Positions 35,781 through 45,843 of a DNA stretch of 64,000 nucleotides are shown here, in pieces. Position 1 is the first letter of the stretch. The number at the start of each line of letters is the position of its first letter. The stretch is from contig JAJYDW010000001.1 in NCBI GenBank assembly GCA_021790385.1, positions 93,651 through 157,650 on the forward strand, read 5' to 3'. This stretch comes from Planctomycetota bacterium (lineage in GTDB: Bacteria > Planctomycetota > Phycisphaerae > WQYP01). Position numbers and translations under genes: made by a program. The notes below the pieces were generated by a model. That model had not been told where the DNA came from and did no database searches. It saw only the letters and a list, made by a program, of their open reading frames with translations.

Positions 35781-37717
35781 AGGACGGCTTCGGCGGCCTT
35801 TACCAAGGCAGCAGATGGAACAAAGGTCCAATTCTGGCGGGTACCGGTGGCTGTATACACCGCGCGCCAGGTGGGTTTCGATTTACTTTTTCTGGGTTTG
35901 GCAACGGGGGGCCACAGGTTCAGTTGTGCCTGAATCAGAATGGGCTTTTGTGGGCCGACCATGGGCATCTGCATTTTTCCAACCGCCTTGGGGACCGGCT
36001 TGGACGTCTGTGATATCGTCAGGGCGATATGAATGACGCCGGGATTGGGTGTAGGCGGTTGGAGGCTGATCCAGCGTTTGGCACGTAAACGGGCGAATTG
36101 CGCCGCGAGTGTGGCAATGTTTTGGGATTCGGCAGGAGTTGCCGCGACGCCCAGCAGCTTGCCCGGCGTCCACTTGCCGCCATGCTGCACGAAAGTGGCT
36201 TGATCGGCGGGGTGGCGGCGGCCAACAACAAGCGATTGAATGGAGGCCGCGGCAATGTCGGCAATTTTCAGGCTTCTTAGTGCGGTAGCTTGGGGTAAAA
36301 AGGCGCTTGTTTTCCAGGAATGCACCAAAAATACACTGGGCCAGGAGGGCCTTTTCATCGGCAGCAAACCGCTTTTTTGCCGCTTGCCAATGAGGATATG
36401 GCAGGGATGAATGCGTCCCGGAATTTGCAGATCCAGCGAGGCCAGCGGAGGCTCAAGCCCTAAGCCGGCTAAATTGATTTTGGAATCCAGAAAGGAGGTA
36501 GCCCGCAGCTTGGACAGGGCTTTGGTCATGGCGGCGAGAGCCTTGGCGGAAGCGGCCAGCAAAGGCCCACCGGCAAATTGCGTGGAGGTGGTTCCCATGC
36601 GCCAATGGTGTGTGGCCGATTGCATCAAGTACAGGTGGGGAAACATGGCCGGTGCTATTTTCGGAGAAATCACGCCGGCTCTACGTGTGATGACGATGCG
36701 GTCGGCTTTGGAGACCGCGGCCCGGGTAAGGGCGTGATCGCGTAACTGACTTAATGTTTTCACCAGATGATTCATGGAAACGGTGCTGAGCACGGCTGTG
36801 CCCGGGTCCTGATTACTGCTGACGTAAACATGGCCGCGGGTTAAATCGGTGTAGCGGCCGAATGTTACCACGAGGGGCTGCGGTTGGGCGACAGGCATGG
36901 TCATACCAGGCATGGTGGTGGGCGGCTTGGCCGGCGCGGCAAATTGCACTTGTGCGGTGGCCACCGGATGGGTCAGGCCCGCGGTGTTGGCGGGGACGGT
37001 GGAAAATCGGTGAGCGTGAAGACTTTGGAGATTGCTAAGCCAATTGCTTACGGCCACGGGCCGGGCGGGGCAATGCACGGGCTGGGTGATGATCCATTTG
37101 CCCTGGAGTTTTTGCAGATGAATGAGCTGCGGGCCTTGGCGCAGGGTAATTCCTGTAACGGTCTTGATATGAAAGCGGGTGAGGTTGCGATCGCGAAAAC
37201 GGGCAATGGGCTGGGAAAGGCGGGAAAACCATCCGGCGTGAACCACATAGGCCCAGTGCGGCTTACCGCTGGGCTGAACGTAAAGCCGGCCATTGACCAG
37301 GTGCCGGCCGATGTTGAGGCTGAACTTGTGGCCGGTGTTGTCGGTGATGGTTACCACGGCGTGGGGTGGAGCCAGGCCGAGGGCCGGGAGGGAATGCGGG
37401 CCGGTATGCTGGACCGCCAGGCGGTATTTGTATTTCAGTTGGCGCAGGGTATCGCCGATATCGCCGATTTTGAAATCGCGACCCCATACTGAAATTGGCC
37501 GGGCGATTTTCCAGTGTGTGCCGACACGGACAAACTCCCGCACAGGTTTGGCGGAAGGAGCATAGGTGATTTTGGCCATGGTAAACGGGGCGGGATTGAA
37601 AACCAGGCCGGCGGTAGCCGTATGCCGGCGCGGCGCGGGCCGGCTTGACATATAAACGACGATACCTGCCAGAACGACCAGAATGAGCAGTGCCGCAGTG
37701 GTCAGACGAAAATTCAT
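35759..37717 (-). CDS. DUF4340 domain protein
   Basis: 652 residues from the ATG at 37717 (AAGGA at 9 bases; ORF track uses the TTG two codons earlier). One N-terminal TM (about 6-24), then a large beta-rich extracytoplasmic region with DUF4340-like repeats (VGTHWKIARPISVWGRDFKI; LGLAPPHAVVTITDNTGHKF; LGLEPPLASLDLQIPG). The family accompanies GldG-like ABC systems as a periplasmic component. Last gene of the four-gene ABC operon, 120 bases after GldG-like. Confidence 0.8.
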   Translation of the reverse strand: MNFRLTTAALLILVVLAGIVVYMSSRPAPRRHTATAGLVFNPAPFTMAKITYAPSAKPVREFVRVGTHWKIARPISVWGRDFKIGDIGDTLRQLKYKYRLAVQHTGPHSLPALGLAPPHAVVTITDNTGHKFSLNIGRHLVNGRLYVQPSGKPHWAYVVHAGWFSRLSQPIARFRDRNLTRFHIKTVTGITLRQGPQLIHLQKLQGKWIITQPVHCPARPVAVSNWLSNLQSLHAHRFSTVPANTAGLTHPVATAQVQFAAPAKPPTTMPGMTMPVAQPQPLVVTFGRYTDLTRGHVYVSSNQDPGTAVLSTVSMNHLVKTLSQLRDHALTRAAVSKADRIVITRRAGVISPKIAPAMFPHLYLMQSATHHWRMGTTSTQFAGGPLLAASAKALAAMTKALSKLRATSFLDSKINLAGLGLEPPLASLDLQIPGRIHPCHILIGKRQKSGLLPMKRPSWPSVFLVHSWKTSAFLPQATALRSLKIADIAAASIQSLVVGRRHPADQATFVQHGGKWTPGKLLGVAATPAESQNIATLAAQFARLRAKRWISLQPPTPNPGVIHIALTISQTSKPVPKAVGKMQMPMVGPQKPILIQAQLNLWPPVAKPRKSKSKPTWRAVYTATGTRQNWTFVPSAALVKAAEAVLQPATPK

Positions 37718-37837
37718 GTGCAAGTTTCCTTTACCAACAACTGATGGGCAAAACCCCGCACTCGCTGGTGCGGCCCGGTTTTTACCCGGAATGCCGGCTT
37801 TATTGCCTTTTGATGCCGGGCGATTTTACGTAGCGTG

Positions 37838-40003
37838 TTATACACGCCGCCGCACCAGAAATACCACAAAGCCCGCCACAATTACCAGGCAGGCCGGACC
37901 GATGAAACTCCATAGCCGGACCATGGTTTCTTCACTGGAGCCCATGCGGGCTATGCGGAGTGCCACCGTGGCCCGCGGGCTAACGGCAATCAGGTGCGAA
38001 TCGTGGGCCAACCAATACATGGCATTTACAAACAGTTCGGCATTGCCGGGATAATTGTAAACCCATCCCAATTGTCCGCCGGTAACATAAGGCTGTCCGC
38101 TTTCGAGTATCTGGTTGGAGGCAAAAAGTACATTACCAATGGCCACCACCCGTGTGGTACCCTTCTGGGCCATTACCGCCAGGGGTAAAGGTGCGGGTAG
38201 ATCGGTGCCGGGCTGAAAAACGGCCGGTCCCGTATAACCCGATGGCTGTCCCCATGTATCGACACCGGCGGAGGTTTGGACAATGACCTTGGCCATGGTG
38301 CCTTTGGGCAGATGGGCCAGAGGTTCAACTACGGTGGGTGCCAGCAGGTATTGATTGGGAGCCATCATCTGTCCGGCAAAGAGCGTGGCCAGGGATTCCA
38401 GCGGACGACCGATGATAGTGTTGGGGAACGTGCTGACCTGCACTTCCGGCATGGCCACATAGCCATGGCGTGATGTCTGGGTGCGCTGCACGATGCTGTA
38501 GGTGGGCCTGAAGCGAACGCCATAGCCGCCCAGAAGTCCCTTGAAGGGCAATTTGCCCTGAAAGCTCATCAACAACTGTTCGGGCATGGAACCAAGCAGG
38601 AACAGGGCATTGCCACCTTGAGCCAGATGCTGGCGCACTTTGGATTCCAGTTGTTCATTGATCATACCGGCCAGATAGGATTCCTGGCCGGGCGGCGGCA
38701 ATTCCACCACCACCCAGATGACGCCTTTGCCCATGGCTGGCGGCGGACCGGCGGGGCCTTGCTGTGGATTTACCGGCGTGGGCGACCACTGAAAAACCTT
38801 GAAATTGCTGCGTTTTAACTGGGCGGCAATGCGGCTGAACGGGCCGCCGGTGCTGATGAGATTGGTGGGACTGATGCTGACAAACACCACTTTGGTGCGG
38901 TGTTTTTGAATCATACCCAGAAGAGCGGAATTGACGGCCTGTTCGCCGTTAAATACATATTCAGGCCCCTGGCCCAGGCTGGCACTGCGCGGCTTAAAAA
39001 GCGAATAGCCCGGCAGCACCTTCAATTTTTCAGGCCCCATCACCAGCAGCGAATCCGGGGTTAATTCGTGCAGGATGGCTCCGGCTCGCAAGGGTTTGAT
39101 GGCAGTAATTTTTTGGCGATAGGCTCTTAATAAAGCGATTTCCTTGTGGTAGGCGGCGGTGCGGCCTTTCAGGTAGGCGGTAATAGCGGGGCCGAGCTGG
39201 ATATTGGTGGATTGCTCCAGTGCATCGGGCTTGCCCAGAGCGGATAGATTGGAGGCCAGCATATTGGCGGTATCGGAAAGCTCTTTGGATACGCGCGGCC
39301 AATCCGGCAAGGTTGAATGCATGGCCTTCTGGGCATGACGCCGGGTGCGGGCAATCTCGCGTGGCAAGCTGCCGTTGAAAACAGATTGTACGGATAAGGC
39401 CACCTGCTGCTGCTGGGCGGTAAGCCCCGGCTGTTGGGCCAGGCGGCCCCATCCGGCGGCCTCGGCGGCCAAAAACTTTTTGATTTGCAGGGCCAGCCGG
39501 GTAAATTGCCGGGCGGCCGCCTTATAGGGCGAAAATTCGCCCTTGAACCGGGACCGGATTTGTTCTTCCAGGGCTTTGCGGCCATGGGTGGTCTTGAACT
39601 CCCGCACGTAACTGGAATTGCGGCTGTATTCCTTGATGAGCTGCTGGACCTTGCGACCCTGCAAAAATTCAGTGATGCCGGACCGGCCTTGCGGCTGTCC
39701 CTGCGGATATAAATTGACCAGATAAATGCGTTTTTTCTGATGGTCCACCAGGGCCAGAAGTTTTTTGGTGCGCGGAGAAAGCGAATAAATTCCGCCCGTG
39801 GTCAGGTCTTTACGGTAGTTAAACCGCACCGAAAGCCAATCCAGGCAAACAACCATGGCCAGTACAATGATGATTAATATGGCGGTGTTGGCACCATACA
39901 ACCAGCGCTGTCGGCCGGAGACACTCACATCAATCTGGCCATCAAGCCCCCGTTTTTTTGGGGCTGCGGTGGGAAGGTCATCCTTATTTTCTGCTGCTGC
40001 CAT
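37838..40003 (-). CDS. GldG-like ABC auxiliary protein
   Basis: 721 residues. TM at about 35-58 followed by RFNYRKDLTTGGIYSLSPRTKKLLAL, the entry of the ABC-type auxiliary (GldG-like) family, an internal helical insert (about 130-290), a GATase-like region with VFVSISPTN and LFLLGSMPEQ, and a C-terminal TM (about 695-715). It works with the ABC-2 permease and ATPase next door. In Bacteroidetes the relatives serve gliding motility; here the role is probably export or envelope maintenance, which is inference. Confidence 0.8.
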   Translation of the reverse strand: MAAAENKDDLPTAAPKKRGLDGQIDVSVSGRQRWLYGANTAILIIIVLAMVVCLDWLSVRFNYRKDLTTGGIYSLSPRTKKLLALVDHQKKRIYLVNLYPQGQPQGRSGITEFLQGRKVQQLIKEYSRNSSYVREFKTTHGRKALEEQIRSRFKGEFSPYKAAARQFTRLALQIKKFLAAEAAGWGRLAQQPGLTAQQQQVALSVQSVFNGSLPREIARTRRHAQKAMHSTLPDWPRVSKELSDTANMLASNLSALGKPDALEQSTNIQLGPAITAYLKGRTAAYHKEIALLRAYRQKITAIKPLRAGAILHELTPDSLLVMGPEKLKVLPGYSLFKPRSASLGQGPEYVFNGEQAVNSALLGMIQKHRTKVVFVSISPTNLISTGGPFSRIAAQLKRSNFKVFQWSPTPVNPQQGPAGPPPAMGKGVIWVVVELPPPGQESYLAGMINEQLESKVRQHLAQGGNALFLLGSMPEQLLMSFQGKLPFKGLLGGYGVRFRPTYSIVQRTQTSRHGYVAMPEVQVSTFPNTIIGRPLESLATLFAGQMMAPNQYLLAPTVVEPLAHLPKGTMAKVIVQTSAGVDTWGQPSGYTGPAVFQPGTDLPAPLPLAVMAQKGTTRVVAIGNVLFASNQILESGQPYVTGGQLGWVYNYPGNAELFVNAMYWLAHDSHLIAVSPRATVALRIARMGSSEETMVRLWSFIGPACLVIVAGFVVFLVRRRV

Positions 40004-40046
40004 GATTTTAGTTTCACTCCTGATGATCGCCTGTTGTGGCGGGCTG

Positions 40047-40781
40047 TTACCTCCAACGCCGGCTTTCCAGTACCACGTAGGTTAAAAAGAGAAACAAGCA
40101 GGTACCGGTTAAAAAATAAACGATATTTTGCGTGTCCACCACGCCCCGGGCGAAATTGGCCATGTGTGGTTCAATGGCCATATAACCCAGCACATGGCGG
40201 ATCTGGGTGGCCGCAAACCAGGAGGTAGGAACCAACTGCCGTACAAAGCCCACCAGAATGCCCAATGTCACCAGGGTTACGCAGGTGCTCATGGCGGCGA
40301 GAATCTGGTGTTCGGATAGAGCCGAGAAAAATACGCCGATGGCCACCATCATGGAACCCATAAGTAGCAAGCCCATATAACTGGTGAAGATGGGGTGAAA
40401 ATCGGGCCGGCCAAACGCCATCAGGGTGAGTACAAACACCACGCTGGAGGCAATGACCACACAATAAAAGCCCATCGCTCCGAGAAATTTACCCAGAATA
40501 ATTTCCATTTCCGCCAGCGGACTGGTGCGCAGAACTTCAATGCGCCCGGAACGGTATTCTTCCGCCAGCAGCGACATGGTGATAAACGGCACAATGAAAA
40601 TTAAAATTAAATGATTCCATGCAAACATTGGCTGGGGATTGGCCAGTTCGCCGGGAATAAACACCAGCATTGAAAATAACAGTCCTACAAAAAGCAGGTA
40701 CAAGACGAGCACAATGTAGGCCACGGGCGAATAGAACAGGCTTTTAAGTTCGCGCCCCGCCACCGCCATGATTCTTGACAT
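40047..40781 (-). CDS. ABC-2-type permease (GldF-like)
   Basis: 244 residues from ATG 40781 with GGAG at 9 bases; the ORF track's first 28 residues have no match. Six hydrophobic segments starting with SLFYSPVAYIVLVLYLLFVGLLF. LAEEYRSGRIEVLRTSPLAEMEIILGKFLGA is the cytoplasmic loop typical of ABC-2 permeases of the GldF/NosY type. Forms the membrane channel for the ATPase encoded just upstream (96 bases). Confidence 0.85.
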   Translation of the reverse strand: MSRIMAVAGRELKSLFYSPVAYIVLVLYLLFVGLLFSMLVFIPGELANPQPMFAWNHLILIFIVPFITMSLLAEEYRSGRIEVLRTSPLAEMEIILGKFLGAMGFYCVVIASSVVFVLTLMAFGRPDFHPIFTSYMGLLLMGSMMVAIGVFFSALSEHQILAAMSTCVTLVTLGILVGFVRQLVPTSWFAATQIRHVLGYMAIEPHMANFARGVVDTQNIVYFLTGTCLFLFLTYVVLESRRWR

Positions 40782-40877
40782 AAACAGATGCTCCATTGAC
40801 TTAATTTCCGGGGGACCAGTTCGCGTCAAATGGCCTGGCGACGGATTTGGCATTCCCGGCGGCACGCGGCCAGGCCA

Positions 40878-41852
40878 TCAGGCCGCGGCCTGTGTGGTTC
40901 CCGGATCAGTAATCTGGACGAAGAATTCCTCAAGTGTGGCTCCGCCGATTCTCATTTCACGCAAGGCCCAGCCCCGTTGCACCACCAAGGCGGCAATTTG
41001 TTCGCGCAGTTGGGCATCCAACCTCCCCACTACCGCCAGCGATTGCACTGGCCCATCTGCAAGTACCTGCACTTTTTCCACGCCGGGCAGTGCTTTGATG
41101 GCGCTAAGCACCTGGTCTGCCGGCCCGCGCACTTCCACAAGCAATCGGGCTCCAGCGGCACCAGCGCGGGCACATTGCTGTTTGAGTTCATCGGGCGTAC
41201 CCTGGGCCAGAATTTTACCGCGACCAATAATAATGACGCGCTGACAGACCAGTTCCACCTCGGAAAGAATATGGGTGGAAAGCAGCACGGTATGGCGGCC
41301 GGCCAATTCCGCGATGAGTTTCCGGGCTTCGCGGATTTGGGATGGATCCAGGCCGACGGTGGGTTCGTCAAGCACCAGCACCGGGGGATTGTGCAGCAGG
41401 GCATCGGCAATGCCCAGCCGTTGGCGATAACCCTTGGATAATTTTCCCACCAGCCAGCGCAGGCGATCGGTAAGCCAGCAGCGATCGGCCACCTCGGCGA
41501 TGCGCTGTTTGCGGGCGGTGCGATTCAGGCCGCGCAATTTGCCGCGGTAATCCAGGTATTCCTCCACGCGCATTTCCGGGTACAAAGGGGTATTTTCGGG
41601 CAGATAGCCGATGTTCTGTCGAACCTGAAGCGACTGGCTAAAGACATCAAAACCGGCCACGCGAGCCTGTCCGCTGGAGGGCGGCATGTAACAGGTGAGC
41701 ATGCGGATGGTGGTGGTTTTGCCAGCCCCGTTAGGCCCTAAAAAACCGACCACGCTGCCCTTGGCCACTTCAAAATTTATGTCATCCACCGCCCGGAATC
41801 GACCATAGTCCTTGGTGAGCCGTTGTACTACAATTTCCGCCGCATTTGGCAT
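40878..41852 (-). CDS. ABC transporter ATP-binding protein
   Basis: 324 residues. Walker A GPNGAGKTTT near 39-46, signature LSKGYRQRLGIADALLH, Walker B VLVLDEPTVGLDP and H-loop STHILSE. The C-terminal 80 residues are a beta-rich extension (ARLLVEVRGPADQVLSAIKAL) found in export ATPases of this group. First gene of the operon ATPase - permease - GldG-like - DUF4340. Substrate unknown. Confidence 0.95.
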   Translation of the reverse strand: MPNAAEIVVQRLTKDYGRFRAVDDINFEVAKGSVVGFLGPNGAGKTTTIRMLTCYMPPSSGQARVAGFDVFSQSLQVRQNIGYLPENTPLYPEMRVEEYLDYRGKLRGLNRTARKQRIAEVADRCWLTDRLRWLVGKLSKGYRQRLGIADALLHNPPVLVLDEPTVGLDPSQIREARKLIAELAGRHTVLLSTHILSEVELVCQRVIIIGRGKILAQGTPDELKQQCARAGAAGARLLVEVRGPADQVLSAIKALPGVEKVQVLADGPVQSLAVVGRLDAQLREQIAALVVQRGWALREMRIGGATLEEFFVQITDPGTTQAAA

Positions 41853-42084
41853 TACTGCATTGCTCCATCGATTTTCATAAAAACACCGGACTTCCGGGTA
41901 AAGCCCCTTGGGTTAAAGCCCTTCTGCCCCGCATTCAAAGCCGGGCCTTTTCTCTTACCGGTCTTAATACGAATTGTCAACCAAAAGGTTTGGCCCGGGC
42001 CATGTGCCCCCGGGGCTGCCCAGGTACGCCGGCAATCACCGAAAGTTCGCCCGATTGGGGCATGCGCGGACATCGCGGTGCGGC

Positions 42085-43125
42085 TCACCGGACTCTCGTC
42101 ATAGCCTGAAGATTTTCCAGCAGTTGGCACGCTTCTTCGCGGCTGTGAGCCACCACTTCCAGCACGGCTCGCGCCGTGGGTACCTGGTCGATCAACCATT
42201 GCGCCTCGGTTATGGTACTTATGTCATTCCATTGCTGGGTACGGATAGCAAAGTGCCGGTAGGCCTGCTGCCGCTGGTCTATGGGCCGTACTAAATTCAG
42301 GAGCCGTAGATTCGGAATCTTGAGCAAATTATCCCATTGGTGGCGGGAATGAGCGCAACAATGGATGCCGATGCCTCCGAAATGCGAAGAGAGCGTAACC
42401 AGTTCCGGCAGAAACAAGTCAACGAATAATTCCGGGCTGACCACCCCGATTTCATCTTCGGAAAGCGTGAGTCCGCGCGGCATAAGGTAATCCGGATAGT
42501 GGGCTACGTGCTGCCGGCCATAGCGCGAAAACCACTCCTCCAGAAAGGCGGTGAGCAATTGCCGCACTTTGGCGGACAATTCGCGGACCGCCTCCGGTGC
42601 ATCCATAAGGGCCAGATAAAAATCGTTTTTGTCCCAGATCAGAGCGGCGATATCCATGGGACTTTGTACATCAACGGTTCGAACCAGGGCCTGCGGGCCG
42701 GCGCGGCGGCGCAATTCGTCGGCAAATTCAAACTGCCGGGCCAATATGGGAGAGTCAAGTGTGGGCACCCGGATCCGACTGACTTCGGCGGCACTGTGAA
42801 TAACTGGCCGGGCGAAGGGCATATCGTTTTCCGGATAGTGTACCGGGCAACCAAAAGCCTGGGCGAAAAGCTCCGTTCCACCCAGACAGTCCAAGCAGGC
42901 CAGACTGTCATCGGCCAGCCAAGCCATCCGTCCAAGCCCATCGAGGTAATTGTTCCAGGCCCATTCCAGGCGGGCGGCGTCATTTTCCGGGCGCGGCATG
43001 GGCCTGAGTCGCGGTGGATCGGCATAGCGCACTATAAACACATACGGCACTTCGGCCGCACCTGACATGAATTTCTGCCAGCGGCCCACGCGTGCCGCCG
43101 ACCCATGGACTGATGGTGGGGCCAT
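42085..43125 (-). CDS. Uroporphyrinogen-decarboxylase-like protein
   Basis: 346 residues. The fold markers fit the URO-D/methylcobamide methyltransferase superfamily: VDVQSPMDIAALIW, LTLSEDEIGVVSPELFVDLFLPEL, and GGIGIHCCAHSRHQWDNLLKIPNLRLLNLV, where the H-C-C near the C-terminal half recalls the metal-binding site of methyltransferase-type members rather than of HemE. It is unlikely to be HemE itself: the N-terminal HemE arginine motif is missing. GGAG precedes the ATG at 9 bases. Monocistronic. Substrate unknown. Confidence 0.75.
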   Translation of the reverse strand: MAPPSVHGSAARVGRWQKFMSGAAEVPYVFIVRYADPPRLRPMPRPENDAARLEWAWNNYLDGLGRMAWLADDSLACLDCLGGTELFAQAFGCPVHYPENDMPFARPVIHSAAEVSRIRVPTLDSPILARQFEFADELRRRAGPQALVRTVDVQSPMDIAALIWDKNDFYLALMDAPEAVRELSAKVRQLLTAFLEEWFSRYGRQHVAHYPDYLMPRGLTLSEDEIGVVSPELFVDLFLPELVTLSSHFGGIGIHCCAHSRHQWDNLLKIPNLRLLNLVRPIDQRQQAYRHFAIRTQQWNDISTITEAQWLIDQVPTARAVLEVVAHSREEACQLLENLQAMTRVR

Positions 43126-43283
43126 GAGCTTGAACTCCGGAAAGATACCGCCGCCCCGGTATTATAACCAGGTTCGGCCCGGTCATTATTGAGCGGCATC
43201 TATAGGCCTTGACTCTGGCCATAGCGCGCCTAGGATTAGGCGGTAAGGCATATGCCGGGCATAGGCCGTAAAAGAGGCTGGAT

Positions 43284-44006
43284 ATGAAAACCCTGATTGC
43301 GGTACCGGTATTTAACGAGCAAAAATACGTTGCGCGGGTGCTGGACCGTATTCTCTCCCACGCCCCGAATGTGCTGGTGGTGGATGACGGTTCTACCGAC
43401 GGCACGTCGGCAATTTTGGTCGGGCGGCGCGATATCACGGTGCATACCCATCCGCAAAATCTTGGTTACGGCGAAAGTATCATCGATGCCTTCGACTATG
43501 CCGCCCGTCATCATTATGACTGGGTGATTACCATGGACTGCGACGAGCAGCATGAGCCGGAGCGCATCGTGGATTTTCTTGCCGCCATTGCCGCGGATGA
43601 TGCCGACATCATCAGCGGCTCCCGCTATTTGCGCCAGGACTGGGGAACTTCAGCGGTACCCCCAGATCGGCGCACCATCAATCAGATAGTTACCGCCATG
43701 ATTGAGCGACACCTGGGGCTGTCGCTGACGGACAGTTTTTGCGGTTTTAAGGCGCATCGGGTTACGGCCATGGAAAAGCTGCACCTGACGGTAAGAGGTT
43801 ATGCCTTCCCGATGCAATTCTGGGTGCAGGCGAAGCGTGCCGGCTTGCGTATTGTAGAATTGCCGGTGGACCTGATATACAACGATCCTACCCGCCATTT
43901 CGGGGGTTTATTGGATAATCCAGATGCGCGACTGCGTCATTATCAAGATGTGTTTTTTGCCGAACTGAAACTGGGGGCAACCCTGCCGATGGCAGCGGCC
44001 AGGTAA
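43284..44006 (+). CDS. GT2-family glycosyltransferase (dolichol-phosphate mannosyltransferase-like)
   Basis: 240 residues. VPVFNEQKYVARVL opens the GT-A fold, LVVDDGSTDGT binds the nucleotide sugar and WVITMDCDEQHEP is the DXD-like metal site; SDSFCGFKAHR-like TDSFCGFKAHR follows. No C-terminal TM, so a soluble DPM-like enzyme that may glycosylate a lipid carrier. GAGG at 6 bases before ATG. Followed by the BshC-like gene on the same strand. Confidence 0.9.
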   Translation: MKTLIAVPVFNEQKYVARVLDRILSHAPNVLVVDDGSTDGTSAILVGRRDITVHTHPQNLGYGESIIDAFDYAARHHYDWVITMDCDEQHEPERIVDFLAAIAADDADIISGSRYLRQDWGTSAVPPDRRTINQIVTAMIERHLGLSLTDSFCGFKAHRVTAMEKLHLTVRGYAFPMQFWVQAKRAGLRIVELPVDLIYNDPTRHFGGLLDNPDARLRHYQDVFFAELKLGATLPMAAAR

Positions 44007-44102
44007 ATTATGGATCGGCGGGGCCGGGGCCTCCGCGTGGCCGGCCGGCCAGCCGGTTGGTGCTATTCTCTTTTACTCCGCAGCGTGTATAGTCCATCGT
44101 GC

Positions 44103-45776
44103 ATGAAAAAAAACATCGACTCATCTGCGGATATTTTTCCCTTTACCAACGGGTATATCCGGCCGCGGCCGGACCATATTCTTACGCCGCGCCGGCATGG
44201 TATGGTGCTTTTTGAACCGCCGGCGGCCACTTTGGCTGCGGCGCTGGCAGCACAGCCTGTTCCGGCAGCCACGCCACTGACCAGTTCCGATTTTCGTCGG
44301 CAAGCCCGGGAGGATTTACTCTCCAGTATTCAGGAGCACGCTTTAGCGATTGGGATTGCCGGCCCGACGGCGGACATTCTCACCCGCCCGTGGGTCATCA
44401 CCGGCCACCAGGTGGAATTTTATCATGCGGGTGTGTGGGCCAAGGTGATTGCCGCGGATCATCTGGCACAAATGGCTAACGCCGTGGCGATTGATTTGCT
44501 TGTGGATCATGATGTTTTGTCGCACCTCGGCCTGGAGGTGCCGATGATGGAAAGCGGACACCTGGCCAGGCAGCGGATCACCTGGGATGAACATGCGCCA
44601 TCTGTGGCTGCTGAATTTATTACCGCCCCGCCCCCTCTAAAACGGCAGCGCTGGATAGATGCGATCAACTCTACCTCGCTGTTGAAAAGCGATGCGTGGA
44701 AGGATTTTGCTTCCCGGCTGTACGCCGGACGGGTCGGTGATTACGTAACCTGGTTGAGCCAGGCACGTTTTGGTTTTGAAGCGTCGTTGGGACTCAAGGT
44801 CTGGCACGCCCCATGCAGCCGACTTTGCCAGAAACCGGCGTGGTTGGGATTTGTAACGGCCTGGATTAGCCAGGCCGAGGCCTGGACTGCACAATACAAT
44901 GCGGCCCTGCATCGCTACCGTGTGGCAAAGCATATTCGCAACACCGCACAACCCATGCCCGATCTGGTTTTATCTGCCCAGACGTTGGAATTGCCATTTT
45001 GGATCTATGGTCCAGGTCAGCCGCGCAGCCGCCTGATAATTTCCCGTGGCCCTGTGCCGTCGTTGATGACACCCGCCGGACCCATTGCGCTGCCAGTCAT
45101 GTGCGATGCAGATTGTTACCAGCAAGGCCAGGCACTAAGCCAGTTGCTGGCCCGACATAACCTGGCCATTCGCCCCCGGGCACTTACGCTGACCATGTTT
45201 GCCCGTCTGGCCCTGGCCAATGTGTTTATCCACGGCATTGGTGGCGCAATTTACGATCAAATTACCGATCATTTAATGGAATCTTTTTTTGGAATAGTAT
45301 CACCGTATGGTTGCGTATCGGCGGGTTGGCTGCTGGATTTGCCGGGCCGGGACGAAAGCCCGGTATCCATTGCTGATTTGCGCTGGCAACATCATCACCT
45401 GCGGCATAATCCACAACTGGCGCTGCCGCGTGAGTATGAGGCGGACCCGGCGGTAAGAGGGTTGCTTCATGCCCGGCTTGAAAATATCCGCATGATTCGT
45501 GATTCCCTGCAGGCGGATCGCCGGGTGGGCCGCGGATGTCGCGATGGCTCCGCTGCGCGTCGGAACTGGTTTCGCCAGTTGCATCAAATCAATGAACAGC
45601 TTCTTATCCGCACTCAACTTGTGCTCAATCAAATTGACCAACAGTTGGCCTGCCTGCATTTGCACGCCGTCGAAATCACCGCCGCGAAATGGCGGGAATA
45701 TTTCTTTGCCTTGCACACCCTGGACTCTTTGCACGCTTTAATCAACGCCATCCGCAAAAATCCCACCACCCCCTGA
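44103..45776 (+). CDS. BshC-like protein (putative cysteine-adding enzyme)
   Basis: 557 residues from ATG 44103; the ORF-track start adds 31 non-homologous residues. PWVITGHQVEFYHAGVWAKVIAADHLAQ resembles the nucleotide-binding TGQQ..GGPLYT.YK segment of bacillithiol synthase BshC, and RQRITWDEH, LVDHDVLSHLGLEV and the long C-terminal helical region (LHQINEQLLIRTQLVLNQID) fit the same family. Some key segments, such as the GG in the first motif, are altered. BshA/BshB are not in the window, so the thiol made, if any, is unknown. A call of BshC-like only. Confidence 0.5.
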   Translation: MKKNIDSSADIFPFTNGYIRPRPDHILTPRRHGMVLFEPPAATLAAALAAQPVPAATPLTSSDFRRQAREDLLSSIQEHALAIGIAGPTADILTRPWVITGHQVEFYHAGVWAKVIAADHLAQMANAVAIDLLVDHDVLSHLGLEVPMMESGHLARQRITWDEHAPSVAAEFITAPPPLKRQRWIDAINSTSLLKSDAWKDFASRLYAGRVGDYVTWLSQARFGFEASLGLKVWHAPCSRLCQKPAWLGFVTAWISQAEAWTAQYNAALHRYRVAKHIRNTAQPMPDLVLSAQTLELPFWIYGPGQPRSRLIISRGPVPSLMTPAGPIALPVMCDADCYQQGQALSQLLARHNLAIRPRALTLTMFARLALANVFIHGIGGAIYDQITDHLMESFFGIVSPYGCVSAGWLLDLPGRDESPVSIADLRWQHHHLRHNPQLALPREYEADPAVRGLLHARLENIRMIRDSLQADRRVGRGCRDGSAARRNWFRQLHQINEQLLIRTQLVLNQIDQQLACLHLHAVEITAAKWREYFFALHTLDSLHALINAIRKNPTTP

Positions 45777-45843
45777 CCGGACGAGAATTGCTCTGCTGCC
45801 AACCATGCTTCATAATGGAGGTGTTGTGTGCATAGGGCGATAG

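Noticed and set aside
42085-43125. Calling the URO-D-like gene hemE
   Set aside because: The N-terminal arginine motif of HemE is not seen and the Cys/His region resembles methyltransferase-type members.
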